Shown: positions 7,764 to 16,188 of the stretch, one piece after another
Layout of the letters: each line of letters starts with the position of its first letter
How positions within the stretch are numbered: the stretch's first letter is position 1
Assembly: GCA_039028695.1 (NCBI GenBank)
Contig: JBCCHN010000079.1
Span: 1 to 23,020 of the forward strand
Direction: 5' to 3'
DNA length: 23,020 nucleotides
From: JANQKX01 sp039028695
GTDB lineage: Bacteria; Pseudomonadota; Alphaproteobacteria; Kiloniellales; Kiloniellaceae
Position numbers and translations under genes: made by a program
The notes under the pieces: model-generated
Told to the model about the DNA's origin: nothing
Seen by the model: only the letters and a program-made list of their open reading frames with translations
The model's database searches: none

Positions 7764-9584
7764 TTGCCAGAATCCGACACATACCGTCTGTCCAGCATCG
7801 GAGAAATCGTTCGGTTAATCAACTCCGGTAGCGACCTGGAAACAATCCTTGATCGCGTCACTTATGGACTCTGCCGGCATTCCAATTGGGCCATGTGCGG
7901 CATAATGGCAATTGATCAAAACTCAGGGTATTCTCGTTTGGTCAAACGGTTTGACCCCTATAGCGGGGATTCAAATAGAATACCGAGTCGATGGGATCTG
8001 AAATCCAGCCCTGTAAAACAGGTTGTGAGAAGTGGTAAGCCGCTGATCATTGCAGACGCGAAGGCCCAGGATAATTTTCCCACCTTTCGCGAGGATGCGG
8101 AGATTAGAGACTACCGTACTGTGGTCGTCTTGCCGCTTGAGGCGCGCGATCGCGAGGGCAACGAACTATTGCTCTCCGTTCAATCACGGGAAAGGATCGA
8201 GGTTACAGAGTCCGAGCTTATCTTTTTGCAGACTGTAACCAGGTTAGCCGCGGTTGCAGTCGAAAGGTTTCTCCGCCTTGAGGCAGAAAGTCGGCATGCT
8301 GAGCGCCTGCAAAAGGCGGTCGACACCTACTCCAGTCTCATGGAACAGGTTTTAACCGAAAGCTCAATCTTGGGCTTGTCTGATAGACTGGCGGGGCTGC
8401 TGCGGCACCCTTGGATCGTAATTGATTTGCTTTCCGACGAAATGGTAACCGGAGCTTGCCCCAGTCCGGACAAAATGAGCGATTCTGAGTGGTCAAGTTT
8501 CATACGGGGTGAGCAGGCCAGCACGATTATTGAAATGGCTCGTTCAGCCGATGGATCAAATTTCCGTAGATCCCATGAGATGAACTTCATAGTTGGCGAT
8601 GATCATCTAGACTGCCAAGTCATCGTCGAACCTCTAACTGTAGAAAGAGAAACTGTCGGTGCACTTTTTCTGTTTCCAACCGAAGATGGATTTGACGACC
8701 TGGACTATCTGATCGCACAGGCGGCCCGTACTGCGCTCAGCGCTATTGTCATGCGGCATTTTGTCAGCTTCCAAGCAGATTCGGCGTCTCACGCGGAAAT
8801 CATGCGCCGCCTCTATACTGGCGACTGGCATGAACCTCGTGAGATCAAGGCCCGCGCTGCGACTCTTGGTTTGGACCTCTCTGCTCCCGGCAGATTGGTC
8901 GTCATTGCACAACAAAAGTCTGACGCGAGCAGTCGAAGCGACGATGGTGACATCTATCAGCACCACTCTATTAATAGAATGGCGGAACGTTTGCTCGGTG
9001 CTTGGAACACCACTCTAGAGCATAACGAGTACGTGATCGCAACGCCGGCGGACCATATCGACGATGCCAAATGGAAAGCGCTGAAATCACGTTTGCTCGA
9101 GGAAGCACAATGGATTGTCGGCAGCGTTCCTCTCGTAATCCGCAGTAACATCTGCCATGACCTCAATGACTATGTGACGGCCCGCGAGCAGTGCGCTCGT
9201 CTTAGCCGACTCGGGCAAGCGCTCAATCGCTCCGGTTTCATCAGCGAAAGCGATCTTGGATCCTCTAGTCTATTACTCTCGTTGGCAGACCGCGATGTGG
9301 CACAGCAGTTTTTACACTCCCAAATAGCGCCCATTGCCGCTTATGACCGAGCGCACAACAGTAACCTGCTCTCCAGCCTAAAGGTATTCTTGGAAAAGGA
9401 AGCCGGATACAAAGCTGCCGCTGCGGAGCTTGGAATTCATGTATCGACGCTGCGTTATCGGCTGGAAAGGCTCAGGGATTTGTTTGGGGTCAGCGCGACG
9501 GATCAGACCCGGCGATTTGATCTGCAATTGGCGATCCGTCTTTATGAGATTGTCGGCCTATCCGATGACGGTAGCAGGCCCTAA
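7764..9584 (+). CDS. PucR/CdaR-type transcriptional regulator with GAF domain
   Basis: The N-terminal part (about 150 residues from SIGEIVRLINSGSDLETIL onward) looks like a GAF small-molecule sensor domain. A long middle region follows. The C-terminus carries the PucR-type helix-turn-helix: LLSSLKVFLEKEAGYKAAAA, then AELGIHVSTLRYRLERLRDLFG, then an LQLAIRLYE tail. Proteins of this class usually activate catabolic operons next to them in response to the substrate or a pathway intermediate, and the cluster that follows on the same strand is the obvious target. The frame is open from a TTG at 7629 (651 codons), but I prefer the TTG at 7764 (606 residues), which has GGAG six bases upstream and starts just before the GAF domain. 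The exact start is uncertain. A stem-loop or operator region follows the stop codon. Confidence 0.85.
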   Translation: MPESDTYRLSSIGEIVRLINSGSDLETILDRVTYGLCRHSNWAMCGIMAIDQNSGYSRLVKRFDPYSGDSNRIPSRWDLKSSPVKQVVRSGKPLIIADAKAQDNFPTFREDAEIRDYRTVVVLPLEARDREGNELLLSVQSRERIEVTESELIFLQTVTRLAAVAVERFLRLEAESRHAERLQKAVDTYSSLMEQVLTESSILGLSDRLAGLLRHPWIVIDLLSDEMVTGACPSPDKMSDSEWSSFIRGEQASTIIEMARSADGSNFRRSHEMNFIVGDDHLDCQVIVEPLTVERETVGALFLFPTEDGFDDLDYLIAQAARTALSAIVMRHFVSFQADSASHAEIMRRLYTGDWHEPREIKARAATLGLDLSAPGRLVVIAQQKSDASSRSDDGDIYQHHSINRMAERLLGAWNTTLEHNEYVIATPADHIDDAKWKALKSRLLEEAQWIVGSVPLVIRSNICHDLNDYVTAREQCARLSRLGQALNRSGFISESDLGSSSLLLSLADRDVAQQFLHSQIAPIAAYDRAHNSNLLSSLKVFLEKEAGYKAAAAELGIHVSTLRYRLERLRDLFGVSATDQTRRFDLQLAIRLYEIVGLSDDGSRP

Positions 9585-9594
9585 TTTTATTATT

Positions 9595-9615
9595 TTTCCT
9601 ATCCGCAATAGGAAA
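9595..9615. promoter_or_regulatory. AT-rich palindrome between regulator and catabolic genes
   Basis: A perfect 8-bp inverted repeat (TTTCCTAT at 9595-9602, ATAGGAAA at 9608-9615, 5-nt loop) begins 10 bases after the regulator stop. It is followed at once by the near-palindrome GGAAATATTTTCC (9611-9623) and by two further TTTTC(C)-type motifs up to about 9663. This 130-bp gap is much more AT-rich than the genes. It could be a terminator for the regulator gene or, with the repeated TTTTCC/GGAAA half-sites, an operator for the PucR-type protein controlling the downstream operon. I cannot distinguish these. Confidence 0.45.
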
Positions 9616-9716
9616 TATTTTCCAAATTTTCCGCTGTTACTGAGGAAGAAACGGAATTTTCTCCTCTTTAGGCTTGGAGTTGCTCTTGATTGAACTCAAG
9701 AAATTCTCGCTAGTGG

Positions 9717-10736
9717 ATGAGCGATTTGGAAAACGCGGCCTCGCAGACCGATTTGCACGCTCTACGGCAAGCTTTTGGATGCTTTGTTACGGGCGTAACG
9801 GTCGTGACAACAAAAAACCAAGAAGGGTCTCCGCGGGGCTTTACCGCCAATTCCTTTACCTCCGTCTCCCTGGATCCGCCGCTAATTTTGGTCTGTATCG
9901 GCAAAAACGCCGGCAGTTATCCGGTTTTCCAGACCTGCGATTTTTTCGCTGTCAATATCCTTGCTGAGTCGCAAAAAGAGACTTCCGGGATCTTCGCGTC
10001 CAAAGTCGAAGACCGGTTTGCCAAGGTGGATTGGTTTTGCCAAGCAAGTGGCGCCCCTTTGCTGAAAGGGGCATTGAGCTGGCTCGAATGTCGCACGGAA
10101 GAGCGGATCGAATCTGGAGATCACTTGATCCTCATTGGCCGCGTCATCAATTTCCAATCCGGTAATGATCGCCCGCTCGGCTACTTCCGCGGCAGCTACG
10201 TTAATTTCGGTTTGGCTCAAAAAGCTCTGTCAGACGCTCAGGGGCATCGTTTGGTTCTGGGGTGCATTGCGCAGCAAGAGGGACAGGTCCTTCTCTGCAG
10301 GGCATCGTCGTCGGACAAATGGACAGTGCCTTCGAGCAGTTTTGGCTCTTCCAAACTTTCCGCTAAGGCAGCGCTGGAAGAGTTGTTTCAAAACATGGGT
10401 AGTCCTGTTGAGTTGTCATTCCTCTATTCGGTGTTTGAACTTCCCGAGGACGGCACCCAGCATGTTATCTACCGGGGAAATTTCGAAGGGCCTCTGAAGG
10501 AAATAAATCGAAATGGCCTTGAGACTCGCCTGTTTGGCTCGGATCAGATTCCATGGTCTGAAATGGCCTCTCAGCAAATCGCCAATATGCTCAGGCGTTA
10601 TCTTCACGAGCGGTCATCTGCCCGCTTTGGCATCTATGTAGACAATAAAGACGGTGGTCATGTAGCGACTTTGGAAGAGCCGCCCCAGCCCTGGCGTCAG
10701 CTACCGATAAACCCACCGAGCAGCGGCACGGTTTAA
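9717..10736 (+). CDS. Flavin reductase fused to a degenerate Nudix domain
   Basis: Residues about 12-170 form a flavin reductase-like split-barrel domain of the HpaC/RutF type (RQAFGCFVTGVTVVTT, then GFTANSFTSVSLDPPLILVCI). It should use NAD(P)H to supply reduced FMN or FAD to the luciferase-like monooxygenase encoded two genes later. Residues about 180-310 look like a Nudix fold: a W-x-V-P at 202-205 precedes a Nudix-box-like helix with exactly the canonical spacing. Key residues are changed, however: the GG pair is S206-S207, the conserved Glu is K213, Arg is E221, and the metal-binding EE pair is Q225-N226, while E222 and G228 remain. It is therefore probably a binding or regulatory domain, not a hydrolase. 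Length 339 is about twice a stand-alone reductase. No strong Shine-Dalgarno precedes the ATG at 9717. It is the first structural gene of the cluster. Confidence 0.85.
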   Translation: MSDLENAASQTDLHALRQAFGCFVTGVTVVTTKNQEGSPRGFTANSFTSVSLDPPLILVCIGKNAGSYPVFQTCDFFAVNILAESQKETSGIFASKVEDRFAKVDWFCQASGAPLLKGALSWLECRTEERIESGDHLILIGRVINFQSGNDRPLGYFRGSYVNFGLAQKALSDAQGHRLVLGCIAQQEGQVLLCRASSSDKWTVPSSSFGSSKLSAKAALEELFQNMGSPVELSFLYSVFELPEDGTQHVIYRGNFEGPLKEINRNGLETRLFGSDQIPWSEMASQQIANMLRRYLHERSSARFGIYVDNKDGGHVATLEEPPQPWRQLPINPPSSGTV

Positions 10737-10741
10737 GTATC

Positions 10742-12277
10742 ATGAAGTGGACCATCCAAGACATCGCAGGAGAAAAAACACCGCTTTTCATCGGTGGCAA
10801 CCCGCAGTGGCCGGGTTCAAAAAGCTATCTCGATAGCTTCAACCCAAGCACCGGTAAAGTTTGGTACCAAGCAGCCGATGCCGGGCCGGAAGATGTGGAT
10901 CTTGCGGTAAACGCGGCAAAGCGCGCCCTTGCCAACCCGGCCTGGTGCGACCTGACACAAAGCAACCGTGGCGCTTTGCTTTTCAGGCTGGCGGAGTTGA
11001 TTTCCCAGAATATCGAACGATTGGCCCAAATCGAAACCGAGGACAATGGAAAATTGATCCGCGAGATGCGGGCACAGCTTACCTACTTGCCTCAATACTA
11101 CCGCTATTTTGCCGGCATGGCCGACAAAGTGCAGGGCGAAGTGATCCCCATCAACAAGCCACAAACGCTTAATTTCACATTGCGTGAGCCGATTGGCGTC
11201 GTCGGCATCATCGTGCCCTGGAACTCGCCGCTGTACATGATGAGCTGCACAGTGGCGCCTTGTTTGGCAATCGGCAATGCGGTCGTTATTAAACCCTCTG
11301 AGCATACCTCGGCTTCGGCCCTGGCCTTTGCAGAGTTGGTCAAGGAGGCCGGTTTCCCCGACGGGGTATTTAATGTGGTAACGGGATACGGGCACACTAC
11401 CGGTTACGCCCTGACCCGGCATCCCGGCATTGCCAAGATAGCCTTTACCGGCGGCACCGCAACAGGCCGCAAGGTTGCGGTCAATGCCGGTGAACGCTTG
11501 ATACCCTGTAACTTGGAGCTCGGCGGCAAGTCGCCCCACGTTGTGTTTGCCGATGCGGATCTGGACCGCGCAGTCAATGGAGTTATTGCAGGCATATTTG
11601 CTGCAGCTGGACAGACTTGCATTGCCGGGTCCCGTTGTTTCATCCAGGCAGAGATTTACGACGAGGTGATTGACCGTCTAAAAGCGCGGACGGAAGCGAT
11701 CAAAATTGGCCCGCCACGAGACCAGGCTACGCAACTGGGTCCACTTGCTTTAAAGGCGCAGTTGGAAAAGGTCTCACACTACGTCGCATGCGGAATGGAG
11801 GAGGGGGCAAAATTGGTCACCGGCGGCAAGCCACCGGTGCAAAGGGGGCTTGGGGACGGTTGGTACTTTGAGCCGACGATCTTTGCCAATGTCAACAATG
11901 ATATGAAAATTGCCCGCGAGGAGATTTTCGGCCCCGTTGCCGGCGTCCTAAGATTCAGCGACGAGGACGAATTGATCCGCTTGGCCAACGACACGCCTTA
12001 TGGCTTGGCCTCGGGCATCTGGACCAAAGATATCGACCGCGCGCTTCGCTTTGCCCATCGAATTGAAGCTGGAACGGTATGGATCAACACCTACCGTTCA
12101 CCCTCCATGATGTCACCGGCCGGGGGCTTCAAAGAGAGCGGCTACGGCAAGCACAACGGTTTTGAAGCAATCCGTGAATACAGCCGCGTGAAAAGCGTCA
12201 TCATAGATCACTCCGGCACGTCACAAGATCCCTTTGTGATGCGCTTCGGGGATTCAAAAGATGAAACAAGTAAGTAA
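10742..12277 (+). CDS. NAD(P)-dependent aldehyde dehydrogenase
   Basis: This 511-residue protein is a full-length ALDH-superfamily enzyme oxidising an aldehyde to the carboxylate. Visible hallmarks in order are: the oxyanion Asn in VPWNSPLYM, the cofactor Lys in VIKPSEHTS, the Rossmann-type FTGGTATGRKV, the general base Glu in LELGGKSPH, the catalytic Cys in GQTCIAGSR, the EEIFGPV motif, and the C-terminal FKESGYGKHNG. It begins 5 bp after the reductase stop, so the genes are almost certainly co-transcribed. Its substrate is probably the aldehyde generated by the luciferase-like monooxygenase or by a later step. Family resemblance alone cannot separate betaine-, gamma-aminobutyraldehyde- or hydroxymuconate-type enzymes. 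Confidence 0.93.
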   Translation: MKWTIQDIAGEKTPLFIGGNPQWPGSKSYLDSFNPSTGKVWYQAADAGPEDVDLAVNAAKRALANPAWCDLTQSNRGALLFRLAELISQNIERLAQIETEDNGKLIREMRAQLTYLPQYYRYFAGMADKVQGEVIPINKPQTLNFTLREPIGVVGIIVPWNSPLYMMSCTVAPCLAIGNAVVIKPSEHTSASALAFAELVKEAGFPDGVFNVVTGYGHTTGYALTRHPGIAKIAFTGGTATGRKVAVNAGERLIPCNLELGGKSPHVVFADADLDRAVNGVIAGIFAAAGQTCIAGSRCFIQAEIYDEVIDRLKARTEAIKIGPPRDQATQLGPLALKAQLEKVSHYVACGMEEGAKLVTGGKPPVQRGLGDGWYFEPTIFANVNNDMKIAREEIFGPVAGVLRFSDEDELIRLANDTPYGLASGIWTKDIDRALRFAHRIEAGTVWINTYRSPSMMSPAGGFKESGYGKHNGFEAIREYSRVKSVIIDHSGTSQDPFVMRFGDSKDETSK

Positions 12278-12289
12278 GAAGGAAGGCTT

Positions 12290-13354
12290 ATGAAGTTCTC
12301 AATCGTCGTTAATATGGACCGTTTTGATCCAGATACGGACATGCGCGACGTAGCCAAGCAACGGTTGGAGCTCGTCAGACTGGCTGATCAAGGTGGATTC
12401 GACATTGCCTGGACAGCCGAGCATCATACGATCGAGGTTACGGTTGCACCCAATCCTTTCACGCTTTTGACTTATTGGGGACAGCATACCGATAATATTC
12501 GGCTGGGTACCGCCGTGGTCTCCGCGCCCTATTGGCATCCCATCAGGCTAGCCGGCGAAGCTGCCCTGGCCGATGTCCTGCTTGATGGCCGTTTGGAAGT
12601 TGGTTTGGGCAGAGGCTCCTACCAGTACGAATTCGATCGCATGGCCGGGGGGATGCCGCAAGGCGACGGTGGAAAGTACCTGCGGGAGATCATTCCCGTC
12701 ATCAAAGAGCTTTGGCAAGGCGATTATGAACACAATGGCGAGCTTTGGCAGTTCCCTAGCGTCACTTCCGTACCAAAACCGGTCCAAAAACCCCAACCGC
12801 GATTGTGGGTCGCTGCCCGTGACCCCAATACCTTCGACTTTGCTGTCAAGAACGGCTGCCACATTATGTCGACACCGCTGCAAAAGCCCCACGAAGAGGT
12901 CATTACCCTATGCGATCGTTTTGAGGAAACCGTCCGCAACAATCCTCAGGTGCCGCGCCCAGAGCATATGATGCTGCGACGCGTTTGCGTTTATGACGAT
13001 CCCGACGCCTGGGAAATCCCAGTCCAAGCGACAACCAATTTTGGCCGCTATTTTGAGAACTTATTTCGCAACCTGGGAAGCGTCACGAACGGATTCCCGG
13101 AACCGGTGAACTATGAAATCGTTGCCAATAAAGGCGACTACGATCCCCAGTCCCTTCATGAGAACATGATCTTTGGGACGCCTGAGCAAGTTATCGAAAA
13201 ACTGGAACGTTATGAAGAAGCCGGGGTGCATCATTTTCTCTATGGCGCCTGTTTCGGTTTGCCTCATGACGTGACCGTTCGTTCACTAGAGCTTTTCAAC
13301 GAACATGTTCTGCCCCATTTCAAAAACCGTACAAACAAAAAAATTAGCGCTTAA
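12290..13354 (+). CDS. LLM-class (luciferase-like) flavin-dependent monooxygenase
   Basis: The 354-residue product has a bacterial luciferase-like TIM-barrel pattern. The N-terminal strand MKFSIVVNMDRF is followed by LVRLADQGGFDIAWTAEHH, then TDNIRLGTAVVSAPYWHPIRLAGEAALADVL. Next comes the DGRLEVGLGRGSYQYEF phosphate-binding region. The C-terminal part has FGTPEQVIEKLERYEEAGV, typical for the family. Such enzymes use FMNH2 from a partner reductase and O2 for oxidative attack on aldehydes, ketones or N-heterocycles. The reductase encoded two genes upstream is the obvious partner. Translation initiation looks strong (AAGGAAGG just before the ATG). It lies 12 bp after the dehydrogenase gene in the same operon. 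The substrate is unknown. Confidence 0.92.
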   Translation: MKFSIVVNMDRFDPDTDMRDVAKQRLELVRLADQGGFDIAWTAEHHTIEVTVAPNPFTLLTYWGQHTDNIRLGTAVVSAPYWHPIRLAGEAALADVLLDGRLEVGLGRGSYQYEFDRMAGGMPQGDGGKYLREIIPVIKELWQGDYEHNGELWQFPSVTSVPKPVQKPQPRLWVAARDPNTFDFAVKNGCHIMSTPLQKPHEEVITLCDRFEETVRNNPQVPRPEHMMLRRVCVYDDPDAWEIPVQATTNFGRYFENLFRNLGSVTNGFPEPVNYEIVANKGDYDPQSLHENMIFGTPEQVIEKLERYEEAGVHHFLYGACFGLPHDVTVRSLELFNEHVLPHFKNRTNKKISA

Positions 13355-13368
13355 CCCCTGACCCAATT

Positions 13369-13390
13369 GTTTCAGCTCGTTGGCTGAAAC
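13369..13390 (+). promoter_or_regulatory. Intercistronic stem-loop before transporter genes
   Basis: A perfect 8-bp inverted repeat (GTTTCAGC at 13369-13376, GCTGAAAC at 13383-13390, 6-nt loop) lies in the 59-bp gap between the monooxygenase gene and the binding-protein gene. No T-tract follows. It may be an mRNA processing or stability element that sets apart the highly expressed binding-protein message. A GGAGG site follows it before the next ATG. Confidence 0.5.
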
Positions 13391-13413
13391 CAAAACAACC
13401 GGAGGCATAAACA

Positions 13414-14520
13414 ATGTCACACAAAAATAAATCTTTCTCGAAAGTATTCTCTCAAATCGCCACAGACGGTGAGTTGTCACGGCGCCAAATCCTCAAAGGA
13501 GCTGCAGCAGTTGGGGCAATGGCACTTGCCGGCGGACTTCCCTTAGTTGCACAGGCGGCCCCGGACCTGTCAGGAAGAGAGATGGTGTTCTCTAGCTGGG
13601 GCGGTAGCTATCAAGACGCCCAAGAGCAGGCCTATTGCATTCCGTTCACCGAGGCGACTGGTGCGACCGTCATTCAAGATGGCCCCATGAACGGATCAAA
13701 GCTTCGAGCCATGGTCGAGTCCGGCGAGCCCATTTGGGACGTCGTGGATGTGACCGACACATTCCTTTTTGCCAATGAAAACCTGTTTCAGGATCTTGAT
13801 TTCAATATCGTGGATGCCAAGGAACTAGACCAAGCTTATGTTCACAAAAAGGGCATCGGCTGTATTGTCTGGTCCTACAACGTCGCCTTTAATACGGACG
13901 TAGTAGGTGATAACACGCCACAAAACTGGGCTGATGTTTTCGATGTTGAGAAATTTCCGGGCAAACGCGCTCTACGTGACCGGGTTTATCCCATGATGGA
14001 AATTGCGTTGATGGCTGATGGCGTCGAGCCCAAGGACCTATACCCCATTGATGTGGACCGGGCTTTCAAGAAGCTGGATACCATCAAGGATCACGTAATT
14101 TGGTATACGTCTAATTCAGCCGCCCAGCAGCTTTTTGTCGACGGTGAAGTAGGTGTTGGCGTCCTGTTGAATGGCCGTACGTTCGACGTCAACAGAAAGG
14201 GCGCACCGGTCAATTTGAGTTGGGACCAGAATATTCGTTCCATCGACTATCTTGTGATCCCCGAGGGTGCGCCGAATGCGGACGTAGCTCAGTACTTCAT
14301 GAATTCAACGGCCGATGCCGACAATCAGGCCCTCATGGCTAACCTGTTGGCTTATGCTCCCGTCAATCCGGCAGCCTTTGACAAGATCGAGCCCGATGTA
14401 CTGCCATGGCTTGCGACGGCGCCGGAAAATGTAGAAAAAGGATTCTTGATCGATGCGGATTATTGGCGGGATAACCTTGCGGCTATGACCGAGCGTTGGA
14501 CCGAGTGGAAACTCACCTAA
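13414..14520 (+). CDS. ABC transporter binding protein, spermidine/putrescine type, Tat signal
   Basis: This 368-residue periplasmic binding protein has a twin-arginine signal (SRRQILKGAAAVGAMALAGG, matching S-R-R-x-x-x-K) and a probable AQA cleavage near residue 48. The mature part fits the PotD/PotF-like family: MVFSSWGGSYQDAQ, then VWDVVDVTD-type text (EPIWDVVDVTDTFLF), VWSYNVAFNTD, NWADVFDVEKFPGKR, and a C-terminal ITERW-like tail (MTERWTEWKLT). Relatives bind polyamines, opines, 2-aminoethylphosphonate or other small cations. Tat export implies folding, possibly with a cofactor, before export, although Tat signals are common on this family in alphaproteobacteria. A good GGAGG ribosome binding site precedes the start. 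It is the first of four genes of an importer placed inside the catabolic cluster, so its ligand is probably the cluster's substrate. Confidence 0.9.
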   Translation: MSHKNKSFSKVFSQIATDGELSRRQILKGAAAVGAMALAGGLPLVAQAAPDLSGREMVFSSWGGSYQDAQEQAYCIPFTEATGATVIQDGPMNGSKLRAMVESGEPIWDVVDVTDTFLFANENLFQDLDFNIVDAKELDQAYVHKKGIGCIVWSYNVAFNTDVVGDNTPQNWADVFDVEKFPGKRALRDRVYPMMEIALMADGVEPKDLYPIDVDRAFKKLDTIKDHVIWYTSNSAAQQLFVDGEVGVGVLLNGRTFDVNRKGAPVNLSWDQNIRSIDYLVIPEGAPNADVAQYFMNSTADADNQALMANLLAYAPVNPAAFDKIEPDVLPWLATAPENVEKGFLIDADYWRDNLAAMTERWTEWKLT

Positions 14521-14548
14521 GAGACCGTTCAGGCGGAGGCGTTGCCAA

Positions 14549-15373
14549 ATGTCGATGCGAGATCGATACATCTGGTTGCTGATTCCGGCAGTTGCGCTGA
14601 TTGGCGTTTGTTTCATATACCCAGTCAGCTGGCTGCTGCAGCGTAGCGTCTCCGAACCGGTCTGGGGCCTGCAAAACTACCTTACGATCTTTTCCAAGAG
14701 TATTTACCTGGGTGTGTTGTGGAATACCGTCGCGATTGCGGGCGCGACGACTATTCTCTGCGCTCTGATCGGATTTCCCGTCGCTTATTCCATGGTGCAT
14801 TCGCGAGCCTGGATCCGTAAACTGCTCATTTTCTCTGTACTAATACCTTTCTGGACATCAATTTTGGTACGGAGTTTTGCTTGGCTGGTCATTCTGCAAC
14901 GGGGTGGCATTATCAATGACGTCCTTATAGGGGTCGGCATGATCGCTGAGCCGCTTGACCTGGTTTACAACCGATTTGGCGTTTTGCTCGGCATGGTTCA
15001 GGTTCTTCTTCCCTTCATGGTTTTCCCCCTCTTTTCGGTGATGGCACGTATCGACGACTCCTACTTTCGAGCCGCCACAAACCTGGGGGCAAACCCAATC
15101 CGGGCATTCTATCGAGTATACCTCCCGCTTTGCTTGCCGGGTTTGGTGACCGGTGCCATGTTGGTTTTCATCATCGCACTGGGGTATTTTATCACCCCAG
15201 CTTTGCTTGGGGGGCGTGGTGACATCATGATCGCACAGCTGATTTTCGAGCGGATCGATGAGTTTGGCGACTGGCCTCTGGCATCTGCTTTGGCAATCGT
15301 GCTTTTGGTCGGTACCGGGCTTTTGTTCTTAATCATCAACGCTGTCTTCAAGCTCCGCGCAGGACGAATCTGA
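14549..15373 (+). CDS. ABC transporter permease, spermidine/putrescine type (PotB/PotH-like)
   Basis: The 274-residue protein has six predicted membrane helices. The first follows a short DRYIWLLIPAV start. The cytoplasmic coupling loop is FRAATNLGANPIRAFYRVYLPLCLPGLVTG, an EAA-type motif of PotB/PotH permeases. The SFAWLVILQRGGIIN segment is also typical of this subfamily. It pairs with the next permease to form the membrane channel. A GGAGG site nine bases before the ATG supports this start. The stop codon overlaps the ATG of the next gene (TGATG), so they are probably translationally coupled. Confidence 0.92.
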   Translation: MSMRDRYIWLLIPAVALIGVCFIYPVSWLLQRSVSEPVWGLQNYLTIFSKSIYLGVLWNTVAIAGATTILCALIGFPVAYSMVHSRAWIRKLLIFSVLIPFWTSILVRSFAWLVILQRGGIINDVLIGVGMIAEPLDLVYNRFGVLLGMVQVLLPFMVFPLFSVMARIDDSYFRAATNLGANPIRAFYRVYLPLCLPGLVTGAMLVFIIALGYFITPALLGGRGDIMIAQLIFERIDEFGDWPLASALAIVLLVGTGLLFLIINAVFKLRAGRI

Positions 15374-16176
15374 TGTTTTTTTCTGCTAAATTTTGGGGCG
15401 GACTGCGTGGTATCATTAATAGCCTATTGGTTATTTACATGCTGGCACCTTTGGTAATTGTTCTCGTTATTTCCTTTAGCTCAGCCCTTTTCTTAAGCTT
15501 CCCGCCGCCGGGTCTATCGCTGCAATGGTACGATAAGATGTTCTCAAATCCGACCTGGACTCGGACGCTTATCACCTCGGTCCAAATTCTGGTGCCGGCC
15601 GCGATCCTTGCTACGGTCTTGGGCACGGCTGCGGCGCTTGCCCTTAGCCGAATGGAGAGTCGTTGGGCTCTGTTCATCCGTGGTGTGTTGATGGCCCCGC
15701 TGATAATTCCGGTTATTATCACCGCTGCCGCGATTTTTGGCGTTTTTCGAATCTGGGGGCTCTATGGGACCTTGTACGGTTTAATCATCGCCCATGTGAT
15801 TCTCACTTTGCCTTACGTTATGTCCACAGTTAGCGCAAATTTGGCAGTTTTCGACAGGCGGTTGGAAGATGCTGCCGCGAATTGTGGGGCCCCGCCTTGG
15901 GCGACTTTCCGACGAATCACTCTTCCACTTATTTCGCCTTCTGTCATGTCGGGCATGTTGTTTGCGATGGTGATCTCCTTTGATGAATTGGTAGTGTCAC
16001 TTTTTCTTTCGACACCTAAGATCCGGCCGGTGACAGTGCAGATGTGGTCCAACATTCGGGGTGATACCGATCCGACGATTGCGGCGATTGCCACGATGCT
16101 GTTTCTTTTTTCGCTCTTGGCCCTGTTGATTGACGGCATTGCCCGTCGTCGTTCCGGTCGGGCGCCTGGCTTCTGA
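15373..16176 (+). CDS. ABC transporter permease, spermidine/putrescine type (PotC/PotI-like)
   Basis: This 267-residue membrane protein matches the PotC/PotI group. Features include the LSFPPPGLSLQWYDKMFSNP periplasmic stretch after the first helix, a helix pair with APLIIPVIITAAAIFGVFR, and the coupling loop LEDAAANCGAPPWATFRRIT with LPLISPSVMSG. The SFDELVVSLFLSTPKIRPV segment is characteristic of this permease class. Its ATG overlaps the preceding stop by one base, and the ATPase gene begins 12 bp after it. It completes the transmembrane channel of the importer. Confidence 0.92.
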   Translation: MFFSAKFWGGLRGIINSLLVIYMLAPLVIVLVISFSSALFLSFPPPGLSLQWYDKMFSNPTWTRTLITSVQILVPAAILATVLGTAAALALSRMESRWALFIRGVLMAPLIIPVIITAAAIFGVFRIWGLYGTLYGLIIAHVILTLPYVMSTVSANLAVFDRRLEDAAANCGAPPWATFRRITLPLISPSVMSGMLFAMVISFDELVVSLFLSTPKIRPVTVQMWSNIRGDTDPTIAAIATMLFLFSLLALLIDGIARRRSGRAPGF

Positions 16177-16188
16177 GGATTTATTTCT

